Shown in pieces: positions 44,871-53,991 of a stretch of DNA of 64,000 bases (position 1 is its first letter; each line of letters begins with the position of its first letter). Made by a program: the position numbers and the translations under genes. The DNA comes from Micromonospora sp. M71_S20 (GTDB lineage Bacteria; Actinomycetota; Actinomycetes; Mycobacteriales; Micromonosporaceae): NCBI RefSeq assembly GCF_003664255.1, contig NZ_RCCV01000001.1, positions 1,240,001-1,304,000 of the forward strand, read 5' to 3'. A model generated the notes under the pieces. The model saw only the letters and a program-made list of their open reading frames with translations, was not told the DNA's origin and searched no databases.

Positions 44871-45944
44871 TCAGTGCGCGGCGCCGGCCGGGGCGAGTCG
44901 GGCGCGGATGTCGCGTACCGCCGCGCGGCCCGCCCGGTTGGCGCCGATCGTGCTCGCCGACGGGCCGTACCCGATCAGGTGAATGCGCTCGTCGGCGACC
45001 ACGCGGGTGCCGTCCATCGTGATACCGCCGCCCGGCGCGCGCAGGCGCAACGGCGCGAGATGGTCCAGCGCGGCCCGGAAGCCGGTGCACCACAGGATCA
45101 CGTCCGCGGGCACGAACCGCCCGTCGTCCCAGGCCACCCCGTCGGGCGTGATCCGGTCGAAGACGGGTAACCGGTCGAGCACGCCGCGCTCGCGCAGCCG
45201 GCGCAGTTCCGGCGTGAGCGGCAGCCCGGTCACCCCGACCACGCTGGCCGGCGGCCGGCCCGCGCGTACCGCCGCGTCGACCAGGGCCACCGCCGCGCGC
45301 CCCCGCTCGGGGGTGAACTCCTCGTCGCGGAAGTCGGGTGGGCGCCGGGTCACCCAGGTGGTGCCGGCGGCCACGGTCGAGACCTCGGCGAGCAGTTGGA
45401 CGGCCGACGTCCCGCCGCCCACCACCACGACCCGCCGGCCGGCGAACTCCGCCGGTCCCCGGTAGTCGGCCGTGTGCAGTTGCCGGCCCCGGAAGGTCGA
45501 CCGGCCGGGGTAGTGCGGCCAGAACGGCCGCGTCCAGGTGCCGGTGGCGTTGACCAGGGCACGGGTGGTCCAGGAACCGTGGTCGGTGTGCACGGCCAGC
45601 CGGCCGTCGGGCCGGTCGCGCACCTCCCGGACCCGCACCGGGCGCCGCACCGGCAGGTCGAACTCATGCTCGTACGCGGCGAAGTAGGCGCTGACCACCT
45701 CGGCCGCCGGCCGGTCGGGCCCGGCCACCGGGAAGGGCAGACCGGGCAGGTCGTGGAAGCCGTGCACCCGGTCGAGTCGCAGCGTGGGCCAGCGGTGCCG
45801 CCACGCCCCGCCCGGCCCGTCGCCCCCGTCGAGGACCACGAAGCCGTCCCCGGGGGCGAACCCGGCGCGGCCCAGGTGGTGGCCGGCGGAGAGCCCGGCC
45901 TGCCCGGCCCCGATCACCAGCACGTCGACGGAGCGCTCGTCCAT
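44871..45944 (-). CDS. Flavin-containing monooxygenase-like NAD(P)/FAD oxidoreductase
   Basis: A 357-residue protein with two Rossmann motifs: VDVLVIGAGQAGLSAGHHLGRAG for FAD and RRVVVVGGGTSAVQLLAEVS for NADPH. GGAWRHRWPTLRLDRVHGFHDLPG and ILWCTGFRAALDHLAP are typical of FMO/CzcO-like enzymes that oxygenate N or S atoms or act as Baeyer-Villiger oxidases. The exact FMO signature FxGxxxHxxxY appears in altered form (FRGRQLHTADY). The substrate is unknown. It is not linked to a recognisable pathway. Confidence 0.88.
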   Translation of the reverse strand: MDERSVDVLVIGAGQAGLSAGHHLGRAGFAPGDGFVVLDGGDGPGGAWRHRWPTLRLDRVHGFHDLPGLPFPVAGPDRPAAEVVSAYFAAYEHEFDLPVRRPVRVREVRDRPDGRLAVHTDHGSWTTRALVNATGTWTRPFWPHYPGRSTFRGRQLHTADYRGPAEFAGRRVVVVGGGTSAVQLLAEVSTVAAGTTWVTRRPPDFRDEEFTPERGRAAVALVDAAVRAGRPPASVVGVTGLPLTPELRRLRERGVLDRLPVFDRITPDGVAWDDGRFVPADVILWCTGFRAALDHLAPLRLRAPGGGITMDGTRVVADERIHLIGYGPSASTIGANRAGRAAVRDIRARLAPAGAAH

Positions 45945-46079
45945 GCCGGGTACAACACCGGCGGGCCCGCCCGGCTGCCCGCCGGAAGCGTCTCGCCGGT
46001 CACAGCCCGCCGGGCCCACGGAAAATTTCTTTCCATCGACGGTCTTTCCTGGCAGATACCTGCATGGCAGCATCACCCC

Positions 46080-47663
46080 ATGCATCGTCGTCTCTTCCCC
46101 CGGACGCTCGCGCTGGTGGCGCTGGTCGCCGCCGCGGCCACGGCGGGCGCGCCCACCGCCACCGCCGAGTCCCCGACCCCCGCGGCGACCCGGCTGAACG
46201 CCACCATCGACGCGATCCTCGCCGACAGCCGGCTGGCCGGAGCGCAGACCTCGGTGGTGGTGAAGGACGCGACGACCGGGGAGACGGTCTACCACCGCAA
46301 CGGCGACCGGCGCCTGGTGCCCGCCTCCAACACCAAGCTGCTGACCTCGGCGGCGGCGCTGGAACTGCTCGGGCCGGGCCACCGCTTCAGCACCGAGGTG
46401 CGCACCAGCGGCGCCCGCCGGGCGGGCCTGGTCTCCGGCAATCTCTACCTGCGCGGCGGCGGCGACCCGACCATGCTGGCCGCCGACTACGATGCGCTGG
46501 CCGCGCAGGTCGCCGCCGCGGGCGTCCGGGTGGTCACCGGCAACCTGGTGGCCGACGACACCCGCTACGACAGCACCCGCCTCGGCCCCGACTGGACCTG
46601 GGACGACGAGCCGTACTACTACGCCGCGCAGGTCTCCGCCCTGACCGTGGCACCGGACACCGACTACGACGCGGGCACCGTCATCGTCCACGCCGCCCCC
46701 GGCGCGAGCGCCGGCGCGCGTCCGGTCGTCACCACCACCCCGGCCACCCGGTACCTGAAGATCGACAACCGGGCCGAGACGGTCGCCGGCGGGGAGACGT
46801 CGGTCTCCTTCGAGCGCGCGCACGGCAGCAACACGGTCGTGGTGACCGGGCAGATCGCGCTCGGCGCCGCGCCGGCGAGCGACTGGGTCAGCGTCTGGGA
46901 GCCCACCGGCTACGCCGCCGACGTCTTCCGGTCGGCGCTGCGCCGGCACGGCGTACGGGTGCTCGGCCGGACGGTGCCCGGCCAGGCCACCCCGGAGGGC
47001 GCGGCCGAGGTGGCGCGGCACCACTCGATGCCCCTGGCCGAGCTGATGGTGCCGTTCCTCAAGCTGTCCAACAACGGGCACGCCGAGGTGCTGACCAAGG
47101 AGATCGGCCGGGTGCTCTCCGGCTCCGGCACCTGGTCGGCCGGGTTGGCCGCGATCAGCGAGTACGTCGCCGACGTCGGGATGGACACCGGCACGCTGCG
47201 CCAGCGGGACGGCTCGGGGCTCTCCCGGCGCAACCTCATCCCCGCCGACGAGTTCGTGGACCTGCTCACCGCCGTGCGCGACGAGCCCTGGTTCGACACC
47301 TGGTACGCGGCCCTGCCGGTCGCCGGCGAGGCGGACCGGTTCGTCGGCGGGACGCTGCGCAGCCGGATGCGGGGCACGGCGGCGGCGGGCAACGTGCACG
47401 CCAAGACCGGCAGCCTGACCGGCGTCTCCGGCCTCTCCGGCTACGTCACCGACGCCGACGGGCGGGTGCTGGCGTTCTCGATCCTGCTCAACAACTACCT
47501 GGCCTCCTCGGTGAAGACGCTGGAGGACCAGATCGCGATCGCCCTGGCCTCGTACACGGCCAAGGGCGTGAGCGGCGCGCGGGTCGCGGCCCCGACGGCG
47601 CCCGACGCCCCCCGGGTCCCGGAGGGCCTGGAGTGCGCCTGGGTCAAGCCGAACGCCTGCTGA
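46080..47663 (+). CDS. dacB: D-alanyl-D-alanine carboxypeptidase/endopeptidase (PBP4-type, S13)
   Basis: A 527-residue exported penicillin-binding protein. Signal peptide about 1-29 (cleavage TATA-ES). Active-site motifs: S83-N-T-K86 (VPASNTKLLTSAAALELLG), SNN in LKLSNNGHAEVL and KTG in HAKTGSLTGVSGLSGYV. The roughly 150-residue insert between the first two motifs (GGGDPTM..., DDTRYD...) marks the class C type, which trims D-Ala or cuts crosslinks in peptidoglycan. Followed by a strong hairpin and then a convergent small CRND-motif gene. Confidence 0.93.
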   Translation: MHRRLFPRTLALVALVAAAATAGAPTATAESPTPAATRLNATIDAILADSRLAGAQTSVVVKDATTGETVYHRNGDRRLVPASNTKLLTSAAALELLGPGHRFSTEVRTSGARRAGLVSGNLYLRGGGDPTMLAADYDALAAQVAAAGVRVVTGNLVADDTRYDSTRLGPDWTWDDEPYYYAAQVSALTVAPDTDYDAGTVIVHAAPGASAGARPVVTTTPATRYLKIDNRAETVAGGETSVSFERAHGSNTVVVTGQIALGAAPASDWVSVWEPTGYAADVFRSALRRHGVRVLGRTVPGQATPEGAAEVARHHSMPLAELMVPFLKLSNNGHAEVLTKEIGRVLSGSGTWSAGLAAISEYVADVGMDTGTLRQRDGSGLSRRNLIPADEFVDLLTAVRDEPWFDTWYAALPVAGEADRFVGGTLRSRMRGTAAAGNVHAKTGSLTGVSGLSGYVTDADGRVLAFSILLNNYLASSVKTLEDQIAIALASYTAKGVSGARVAAPTAPDAPRVPEGLECAWVKPNAC

Positions 47664-47666
47664 CGG

Positions 47667-47699
47667 GCCGGCGGGGCCCGGTGCGGGGGCCCCGCCGGC
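47667..47699. terminator. Bidirectional hairpin after dacB
   Basis: GCCGGCGGGGCCC pairs perfectly with GGGCCCCGCCGGC (13 bp) on a 7-base loop, between convergent genes. Confidence 0.8.
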
Positions 47700-47701
47700 G
47701 C

Positions 47702-48028
47702 TCAGGCGCCGGGGCGGTGCGGAATCTCGGCCGCCGGGTCGCCGCGCTCGATCAGCGCGGCGATCTCGGCGGGACGCAGGCCGCGCTGCGCCAGCACCCG
47801 GGTGCCCCAGCGGTGCAGCCGGCACGGGTGCGGGCTGGCGTCGTTGCGGCAGACCGTCCCGCCGGACCAGAGCCTGGGCGCGTGCACCACGACCGCCCGC
47901 ACGGCGAACTGGGCGTCCTCGACGGTCACGTACGGCGGCAGCGGAATGTCCCGGAGCACCTCCCCGGACGACTCCCCGGCGCCCCGGGAGGCGGCCGGGC
48001 GGACGGTGCGGGTGGTGACGCTGCTCAT
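47702..48028 (-). CDS. Small CRND-motif protein, paralogue A
   Basis: A 108-residue soluble protein I cannot assign to a named family. Its core, VTVEDAQFAVRAVVVHAPRL then CRNDASPHPCRLHRWGTRVL and GLRPAEIAALIERG, is shared with the gene at 55953-56396. The two conserved cysteines and a histidine in CRND-x5-PCRLHRWG could bind a metal or each other. It lies convergent to dacB. The paralogue lies convergent to another peptidoglycan peptidase, which hints at a cell-wall link. Start codon uncertain. Confidence 0.7.
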   Translation of the reverse strand: MSSVTTRTVRPAASRGAGESSGEVLRDIPLPPYVTVEDAQFAVRAVVVHAPRLWSGGTVCRNDASPHPCRLHRWGTRVLAQRGLRPAEIAALIERGDPAAEIPHRPGA

Positions 48029-48166
48029 CGGTCAAGCCTCCACAGGGGATTGTCGGAGATGGACAGCAGAAAGTTACGACAGGCTTGACGCAACGCGACG
48101 GACAAACTGTCCCGCGAGGTGGACACGGAGCCCGCGGCGGGACCGTCCTCGGGGCGGAGCCGCCGG

Positions 48167-48511
48167 TCAGCCGGCCGCCCGCGCCCGCAGCCGGGCGGCC
48201 GTCCGGCGGGGGTCGTAGTCGGACCCGACGCCGTCGACGATCAGCGCCGCGCCCGGGATGTGCCGGGTGCGCAGCGGCAGGATCTCCTGGTACGCCGGCG
48301 AGTCGTACCAGGCGCGGGCCCGGTCCAGGTCGGGGAACTCGATGACGACCACGGTGCCCGGCCAGTCGCCCTCCCTGACCTCCACCTCGGCGCCGTGCAC
48401 CCGGAACCGGCCGCCGAACGGGTCCAGCGTGGCCTGGATGCGCTCGATGTAGGTGAGGATGTCCTCGTTGACCGGGGTGTCGTGCAGGTGGGCGAGCGCG
48501 AACGCGGGCAT
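48167..48511 (-). CDS. DUF1330 family protein
   Basis: A 114-residue ferredoxin-like alpha/beta barrel protein. Typical DUF1330 pattern: N-terminal strand AFALAHLHDTPVNEDILTYIERIQATLDPFGGRFRVHG, EGDWPGTVVVIEFPDLDRARAWYDSPAYQEILPLR, and GAALIVDGV. The function of the family is unknown; the fold suggests a small ligand-binding or oxygenase-like protein. Confidence 0.88.
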   Translation of the reverse strand: MPAFALAHLHDTPVNEDILTYIERIQATLDPFGGRFRVHGAEVEVREGDWPGTVVVIEFPDLDRARAWYDSPAYQEILPLRTRHIPGAALIVDGVGSDYDPRRTAARLRARAAG

Positions 48512-48628
48512 GGTGCCTCCCGGGAGCCGGTCCGCCCGGCCGGACGACCGGGGCGGTACGCCGAGTCTTCCGCCGGCACGCCCCCGGCGTCGATTACCCG
48601 TCAGGTAACGACGGCGGGGTGCTCCCGC

Positions 48629-49060
48629 TCAGGCGCGTTCGAGCACGACGACGGGGATCTCCCGGTCGGTCTTCGCCTGGTACTCGTCGTACGCCGGCCA
48701 GATGGCGGCCATCGTGGACCACATGCGCGGCTTCTCCTCCGCCGTCGCGGTCCGCGCCCGCGCGGTGAACCGCTCGGCGCCCACCTGCACCTCGACCAGC
48801 GGCTCGTCGAGCAGGTTGAGGTACCAGGCCGGGTGCCTGGGGTCGCCGCCCTGCGAGGCGACGACCAGGTAGGCGTCGCCGTCGCGGCCGTAGATCAGCG
48901 CGGTGCGCCGCAGCTTTGCGCTGCGCCGGCCCCGGGTGGTCAGCAGCAGGGTGAAGACGCCGGGCCGCCACTCGTGCCCCTCGGCGCCGTCGGTCTCGAC
49001 GTACCGCCGGATGTGGTCGGCCACCCAGCCCTGCGGACTGTCCAGCACCTGCTCGCCCAT
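48629..49060 (-). CDS. F420-dependent nitroreductase family protein (Ddn/DUF385)
   Basis: A 143-residue split-barrel protein. VFTLLLTTRGRRSAKLRRTALIYGRDGDAYLVVASQGGDPRHPAWYLNLLDEPLVEVQVG is the canonical Ddn/deazaflavin nitroreductase core that binds F420 and reduces quinones or nitro compounds. ATG preceded by GGGAGG. The terminal EYQAKTDREIPVVVLER is also family-typical. F420 use agrees with an actinobacterial host. Confidence 0.9.
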   Translation of the reverse strand: MGEQVLDSPQGWVADHIRRYVETDGAEGHEWRPGVFTLLLTTRGRRSAKLRRTALIYGRDGDAYLVVASQGGDPRHPAWYLNLLDEPLVEVQVGAERFTARARTATAEEKPRMWSTMAAIWPAYDEYQAKTDREIPVVVLERA

Positions 49061-49158
49061 CGGCCCTCCCGTTCGCCCTCGCGCACCCGGTCGTCGCGAC
49101 CACGCTACTCCGGGCAGCGGCCGGTCGCCGGGCGAACGAGGCCGCCCGGAGACCCGCG

Positions 49159-50121
49159 TCAGCGCAGGGCGACCGCCTGGACGCCGACGTTGCCGCAGTC
49201 GTCGCTGAACGCCTGCTCCACCGTCCAGGTCAGCACCAGCCGGCTGCCCTTCGGCGCCTGGAACCGGATCGTGAACTCGGTGGACCGGCTGGTGTGCCGG
49301 TCCTCGATCCGCAGGGTCCGGCTCGGGCCGCCGACGGAGAGGCGGGCGTCCAGCCGTCCCCGCGCCATCCACACCCCGCCGTACAGCCGGACGGTGCGCG
49401 CCCTGCCGTCGGCGGCGACCGCGAGCGTGAAGCGGCTGCCGGCGCCGCACCGGTAGACCCCGTGGGGCGAGCCGCTCACCGACGCCACCGGGCTGCCGTC
49501 GCGCCAGCTGAAGCTCTCCTGGTTGTCGTCCCAGCCGCCCCGCCGGCCGGTGCCGCCCTCGTCGCGGATCTCGCCGGAGCCGCCGCGCTTGCGGACCGCC
49601 GACTCCGCGCCGCGCAGGCCCCAGTGGACCCAGTCGCGGCGGCCCACCGTGGTCAGGTCCACCTCGCCCGGCGCCTCGGTCATGCTGGCGGCGAGCACCG
49701 CCCGCACCGGCGGCGCGGACGTCGACGGCGTCGGTGGCGCCGGGGACGGGCTCGGCGGACGCTGCCGGGGCCGCAGCCCGGGCGAGACCAGGCCGGCGTC
49801 GAGGTCGCGCCCCTCCAGCCCGGGGAAGCCGCTCGGCCGGCCGGCGCCCGCCGGTACGCCGCCGGCGTTCTCGCCGTCCGGCTCGGGGTCGCCGGCGGTC
49901 AGGTACGACACGAGGGCGACCAGGCAGGCGACCACGGCGATCCCCTCGACGGCCCACCGGCGGCGCCGCCGCGCCCGGGCCAGCCGCCGCAGGTCGGTGC
50001 GGGTGTGCCCGGCCTGCGGCGGGGGCGGGTGCGGCGTCCCGGGCGGGGCTGCCGGCTCGCCGTCCCGGCGGCCGTACCTCGACGACCGGATGTGCTGTCG
50101 GGTGAGGTCTTCCTCCGCCAC
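49159..50121 (-). CDS. Single-pass membrane protein with extracellular beta-sandwich-like domain
   Basis: About 320 residues. A basic cytoplasmic N-terminus (RTDLRRLARARRRRRW) precedes one membrane helix (VEGIAVVACLVALVSYLTAG), a Pro/Ser/Ala linker, and a C-terminal domain of about 170 residues. That domain has a WVHWGLRGAESAVRKRGG... start, a repeated Val/Ala/Thr beta pattern (RTVRLYGGVWMARGRLDARLSVGG), and an end FRFQ-like stretch (EFTIRFQAPKGSRLVLTWTVEQAF) resembling a carbohydrate-binding or sialidase-like module. No family is recognised. An in-frame GTG six codons upstream is possible. Confidence 0.65.
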   Translation of the reverse strand: MAEEDLTRQHIRSSRYGRRDGEPAAPPGTPHPPPPQAGHTRTDLRRLARARRRRRWAVEGIAVVACLVALVSYLTAGDPEPDGENAGGVPAGAGRPSGFPGLEGRDLDAGLVSPGLRPRQRPPSPSPAPPTPSTSAPPVRAVLAASMTEAPGEVDLTTVGRRDWVHWGLRGAESAVRKRGGSGEIRDEGGTGRRGGWDDNQESFSWRDGSPVASVSGSPHGVYRCGAGSRFTLAVAADGRARTVRLYGGVWMARGRLDARLSVGGPSRTLRIEDRHTSRSTEFTIRFQAPKGSRLVLTWTVEQAFSDDCGNVGVQAVALR

Positions 50122-50292
50122 CGACCCTCCACTCCCCACCGGCCCCGGCCGGACGCGGGCGTCCGTTGTGGGCGGCGGCCCGCGCCCGCACCGCCTCGTC
50201 CGTCGCGCCGGACGGACGGGCGTGTCCAGTTCGTCACCGGACCGTAGCGGACATCGATCAGGACCACGGTCGCGGGTCCTGCGGCGGTCGGC

Positions 50293-50742
50293 TCAGTCCC
50301 GCCGGCGGCGGCGCAGACCCCGGCCGGGATGCCAGCTCTCGATCACCAGGTGGTCCGGCGGGTCGCCCACCCGGGTCAGCACCACCTCGGTCAACTCGAT
50401 CCGGAACCGGTGCGAGCCGTCCTCGCCCGGAGGCTCCTCGTGCGCCCGCCCGGCGATCTTCGCGTCGCCGCCCCAGGCTCCCGGGGCGTCGGCCGGAGTG
50501 TCCTCCGTCGGGCAGTGCAGCGCCACCCGTGGGTCGCGGCGCAGGTCGAGCGCCTTGACCGCGCCGGGCAGGCTGCCCAGTCGCAGGTGCCCGCCGTCGA
50601 AGTCGAACTCGGTGCCGCTGATCCGGGGCGAGCCGTCCCGGCGCAGCGTCGCCATCGTGCCGTGTTTGCGTACCGCGAAGCGCGCCCGGACGCGCTCGGC
50701 GAAGCCGGGCTCGTCCCGGACGAGATCTGACCACCATGCCAT
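50293..50742 (-). CDS. Pyridoxamine 5'-phosphate oxidase-like split-barrel protein
   Basis: A 149-residue protein: RVRARFAVRKHGTMATLRRDGSPRISGTEFDFDGGHLRLGSLPGAVKALDLRRDPRVALHC matches the PPOX split barrel with flavin- or F420-binding. The insert TEDTPADAPGAWGGDAKIAGRAHEEP before RFRIELTEVVLTRV is family-consistent. Substrate unknown. Start chosen at ATG 50742, seven bases after CAGGCT, close to the -10 pattern of the leaderless genes nearby. Confidence 0.85.
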   Translation of the reverse strand: MAWWSDLVRDEPGFAERVRARFAVRKHGTMATLRRDGSPRISGTEFDFDGGHLRLGSLPGAVKALDLRRDPRVALHCPTEDTPADAPGAWGGDAKIAGRAHEEPPGEDGSHRFRIELTEVVLTRVGDPPDHLVIESWHPGRGLRRRRRD

Positions 50743-50788
50743 GGGGCCCAGCCTGGCAGGCAATCCGGACAACCCGCGTCGGCTTTTC

Positions 50789-51382
50789 TCAGCGGATCTC
50801 GAAGCCGAGCGCCTGCGCGATCACCACGGTCTGCCCGGGGTCGACGATCGCCCCGGCCCGCTCCACCACCGTCGGGTCGAGCGCGGTCAGGTCGCTGCCG
50901 CGCAGGTCGGCCCCGGACAGCCGGGAGCTGTGCAGCTGCGCGGCGGAGAGGTCGACGCCGGTGACCGTGGCCCCGGTGAGGTTGGCCCTGGTCAGATCCA
51001 CCTCCCGCATCCGGACGTCGGTGATGCGGACCCCGCGCAGGTCGGCGCCGGGCAGCGCGACGAACGACCAGTCGCCGCCGGCGACCGTCAGCGGCCGCAG
51101 GTCGCACTGGGCGAAGGTGCTGCCCACGAGCTTGCAGCCGGTGAACTCCGCCTCGAAGAAGTTGCACCGCTGGAAGATGCAGCGGGTGAACGCCGAGTCG
51201 GTGTGCCGGGAGGCGTTGAACTTCACGTTGCCGAAGGTGCAGCCGTCGAAGACCGCGCCCCGGCTCACCGCCTCGGTCAGGTCGACGTGGAAGAACTCGC
51301 ACCGGACGAAGCGCCGGTCCACCAGTTCCTCGCCGTACCAGTCCTCGTTGCGGAAGCTCTCGTCCTCGGTCAGCTCGGGCAT
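50789..51382 (-). CDS. Pentapeptide-repeat protein
   Basis: A 197-residue protein made of A(D/N)LXX-type pentapeptide repeats: FVRCEFFHVDLTEAV, CTFGNVKFNASRH, CIFQRCNFFEAEFTGCKLVGSTFAQCDL and later ADLRGVRITDVRMREVDLTRANLTGATVTGVDLSAAQL. It would fold as a right-handed beta-helix. Some relatives mimic DNA and protect gyrase from quinolones; others are structural. No specificity can be read. Its ATG lies six bases after a TAGCCT -10, back to back with the serine-hydrolase gene. Confidence 0.88.
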   Translation of the reverse strand: MPELTEDESFRNEDWYGEELVDRRFVRCEFFHVDLTEAVSRGAVFDGCTFGNVKFNASRHTDSAFTRCIFQRCNFFEAEFTGCKLVGSTFAQCDLRPLTVAGGDWSFVALPGADLRGVRITDVRMREVDLTRANLTGATVTGVDLSAAQLHSSRLSGADLRGSDLTALDPTVVERAGAIVDPGQTVVIAQALGFEIR

Positions 51383-51388
51383 CGGACC

Positions 51389-51394
51389 AGGCTA
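51389..51394 (-). promoter_or_regulatory. -10 element of leaderless pentapeptide-repeat gene
   Basis: On the minus strand, TAGCCT, six bases (GGTCCG), then ATG. Confidence 0.5.
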
Positions 51395-51447
51395 CCGAGG
51401 GGGTGGGACAACGGCCGGCGGCCCTTCCACCGAGGCGTACCGGCTAG

Positions 51448-51453
51448 TAGTTT
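51448..51453 (+). promoter_or_regulatory. -10 element of leaderless serine-hydrolase gene
   Basis: TAGTTT, seven bases (CGGCGGC), then GTG. The two -10 elements of this divergent pair are only about 55 bases apart. Confidence 0.5.
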
Positions 51454-51460
51454 CGGCGGC

Positions 51461-52693
51461 GTGAGTGTGGCACGCAGCATCGACCCGGACCAGATCGGCT
51501 TCGACCCGGCGCGGTTGGCGCGCATCGACGAGCACTTCGGCAGGTACGTCGACGACGGTCGCCTCGCCGGCTGGCAGGTGCTGGTCACCCGCCGTGGCGA
51601 GATCGCCCACTCCTCGACGTACGGGCTGCGCGACGCGGAGGCGGGCAGGCCCGTCGAGGCGGACACGCTCTGGCGCATCTACTCGATGACCAAGCCCGTC
51701 ACCTCCGTCGCCGCGATGATCCTGTGGGAGGAGGGCCGCTTCCAGCTGACTGACGAGATCAGCCGGTGGCTGCCCGAGTTCGCCGACATGCGGGTCTACT
51801 CCAAGGGCTCGGCCCTCAAGCCGTACACGGTGCCGGCGGTCGAACCGATCCGGGTCTGGCACCTGCTCACCCACACCGCCGGCCTGACGTACGGCTTCAT
51901 GCAGACCTCGGTGGTCGACACCATCTACCGGGCCGCCGGCTACGACCTGTACCCGCCGGCGGACGTCGACCTGGCGACGGCCTGCCAGGCCTTCGGCGAG
52001 CTGCCGCTGCTGTTCCAGCCCGGCACCGCCTGGGGCTACTCGGTCGCCACCGACGTGCTCGGCCGGCTGGTCGAGGTGGTCTCCGGGCAGAGCCTGGACG
52101 CCTTCTTCGCCGACCGGATCTTCCGCCCGCTGGGCATGACCGACACGCACTGGTGGGCCGGGGGCGACGCCGCCGACCGGCTCGCCGCCCTCTACGCGCC
52201 CGACCCGCGCACCGGTCGCGCGTTCCGCTACGACAAGCTGGGCGCCCTGGCGTACGAGAAGCCGCTGCTGCTCTCCGGCGGCGGCGGCCTGATCTCCAGC
52301 GCCGCCGACTACCACCGGTTCACCCAGATGCTGCTGCGCGGCGGCGAGCTGGACGGGGCACGCCTGCTGGGGCCGCGCACGGTGCGCTTCATGACCCGCA
52401 ACCACCTGCCCGGCGGGCGGGACCTGGAGACCCTCTCCGCCGGTGGCTTCGCCGAGACCACCCTCGAAGGGATCGGCTTCGGGCTGGGCTTCGCCGTGGT
52501 CGACGACCCCGTGCCGAGCCGGGTGCCGAGCAGCCCCGGCGAGTACTACTGGGGCGGCGTGGCGAGCACGGCGTTCTGGGTCGACCCGGCCGAGGAGGTC
52601 ACGGCCCTGTTCTTCACCCAGCTCATGCCGTCGAGCACCTACCCGATCCGGCCGCAGCTGCGCCAGCTCGTCTACTCCGCCCTGGTCGACTGA
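51461..52693 (+). CDS. Serine hydrolase, beta-lactamase class C/EstB-like
   Basis: A 410-residue cytosolic enzyme. The nucleophile lies in the SxxK motif of WRIYSMTKPVTSVAAMILWEEG; the YxN/YS motif is in AWGYSVATDVLGRLVEVVSGQSL; GGGGLISSAADYHRFTQMLL is the third region. The middle segment WHLLTHTAGLTYGF is typical of the family, which includes esterases and D-aminopeptidases. It has no signal peptide, which argues against peptidoglycan or beta-lactam substrates. The GTG is placed seven bases after a -10. Confidence 0.9.
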   Translation: MSVARSIDPDQIGFDPARLARIDEHFGRYVDDGRLAGWQVLVTRRGEIAHSSTYGLRDAEAGRPVEADTLWRIYSMTKPVTSVAAMILWEEGRFQLTDEISRWLPEFADMRVYSKGSALKPYTVPAVEPIRVWHLLTHTAGLTYGFMQTSVVDTIYRAAGYDLYPPADVDLATACQAFGELPLLFQPGTAWGYSVATDVLGRLVEVVSGQSLDAFFADRIFRPLGMTDTHWWAGGDAADRLAALYAPDPRTGRAFRYDKLGALAYEKPLLLSGGGGLISSAADYHRFTQMLLRGGELDGARLLGPRTVRFMTRNHLPGGRDLETLSAGGFAETTLEGIGFGLGFAVVDDPVPSRVPSSPGEYYWGGVASTAFWVDPAEEVTALFFTQLMPSSTYPIRPQLRQLVYSALVD

Positions 52694-52806
52694 GCCCGGG
52701 CACCGGGCGCTCCCGACGGCCGGGATCGCGGTAACGGCACCGGCCGGCCGGGCAGGTCAATAGCCTGGAGGCGGACCACGTCGGGCGGGACGGGAGGCGG
52801 TCGGCC

Positions 52807-53448
52807 ATGAGCAACATCGTCGTGTTCGGCGCGGGTGGCACCGCGGGGTCGCGGATCACCGCCGAGGCGGTCGGCCGGGGGCACCGGGTCACCGCGGCGG
52901 TACGCCGGCCGGAGGCCACCTCGTACCTGCCGCCGGCGGTCACGGTGGTCACCGGGGACGCCACCAGCGAGCGGAGCGTACGGGAGTTGGCGCCCGACAC
53001 GGACGCCATGGTGGTGGCGATCGGCGGCGGCGGACACGATCTGTGGCTCGACGCGGCGCGGAACCTGGTCGGCGTGCTGCGCGGGATGCCGGCCGCGCCG
53101 CGGATCATCCACGTGGGCGGCGGGTCGACGCTGCTCACCCCGAAGGGCACCCGCTACCTCGACGAGCCGGACTTCCCCGAGGAGTACCGCGACGCGGCCA
53201 TGGGGCAGGCCGACGCCCTCGACTTCTACCGCGCCTCGGCCGACGGGGTGAGCTGGACGTACGTCTCCCCGCCGCCGCTGGAGTTCCATCCGGGCGAGCG
53301 CACGGGGCACTACCGCACCGGCGGCGACCAGCCGGTGACCGACCACGAGGGCCGCTCGGTGCTCAGCTACGAGGACCTGGCGGTGGCGATCGTGGACGAG
53401 ATCGAACAGCCACGCCACGAGAACGCCCGCTTCACCGCCGCGTACTGA
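52807..53448 (+). CDS. NAD(P)-dependent oxidoreductase-like protein (NmrA/YwnB type)
   Basis: A 213-residue Rossmann-fold protein of the atypical SDR class: VVFGAGGTAGSRITAEAVGRGHRVTAAVRRPEA, with glycine-rich NADP motif, GDATSERSVREL, IIHVGGGSTLL and SWTYVSPPPLEF. The Tyr-Lys catalytic pair is not evident, so it may be a redox sensor or an epimerase-like protein. ATG preceded by GGGAGG. Confidence 0.88.
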   Translation: MSNIVVFGAGGTAGSRITAEAVGRGHRVTAAVRRPEATSYLPPAVTVVTGDATSERSVRELAPDTDAMVVAIGGGGHDLWLDAARNLVGVLRGMPAAPRIIHVGGGSTLLTPKGTRYLDEPDFPEEYRDAAMGQADALDFYRASADGVSWTYVSPPPLEFHPGERTGHYRTGGDQPVTDHEGRSVLSYEDLAVAIVDEIEQPRHENARFTAAY

Positions 53449-53526
53449 GGGCGGCCCGGGCGGCGGCGGCCCGGGCACTCGCGGTGACCCACGGCGGCGC
53501 GGGACAGCGGGTCGGCGGGCGGGTCG

Positions 53527-53991
53527 TCAGTCGGCGAGGCGGGCGGGGAAGCCGCCGGTGGCGATCGGGCCCCACGACTCGATGGTGACCCGGATCAGCG
53601 ACTTGCCCTGCCGGAGCATCGCCGCCCGGTACTCGTCCCAGTCCGGGTGCTCGCCGGAGATGCAGCGGAAGTAGTCCACCAGCGGCTCCAGCGCCTCCGG
53701 CAGGTCCAGCACCTCGGCGGTGCCGTCGACCTGCACCCACGGGCCGTTCCAGTCGTCGGAGAGCACGCAGGCCGACACCCGTGGGTCGCTGCGGACGTTG
53801 GCGACCTTGGCCCGCTCGGGATAGGTGGAGATCACCAACCGCCCGTCGCCGTCCACCCCGGCGGAGACCGGGGACGACTGCGGCCGACCGTCGGCGCGGG
53901 TGGTGATCAGCACCACCCGGTGCCGTGGCCGGAGGAACTCGGTCAGCTCGGCCCGGTCGACCCGGGTGTTCGTCGCGATGCTGCGTGCCAT
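53527..53991 (-). CDS. PPOX-class F420-dependent oxidoreductase
   Basis: A 154-residue split-barrel protein: TEFLRPRHRVVLITTRADGRPQSSPVSAGVDGDGRLVISTYPERAKVANVRSDPRVSACVLSDDW and YFRCISGEHPDWDEYRAAM. This is the Rv1155/MSMEG_3356-type subgroup binding F420. Reaction unknown. One of three split-barrel proteins in 6 kb. Confidence 0.9.
   Translation of the reverse strand: MARSIATNTRVDRAELTEFLRPRHRVVLITTRADGRPQSSPVSAGVDGDGRLVISTYPERAKVANVRSDPRVSACVLSDDWNGPWVQVDGTAEVLDLPEALEPLVDYFRCISGEHPDWDEYRAAMLRQGKSLIRVTIESWGPIATGGFPARLAD

Noticed and set aside
49523..51460. Long plus-strand extension upstream of the serine hydrolase
   Set aside because: It runs antisense to three good genes and is Arg/Pro/Ser-rich. 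The true start is the GTG right after a -10 element.
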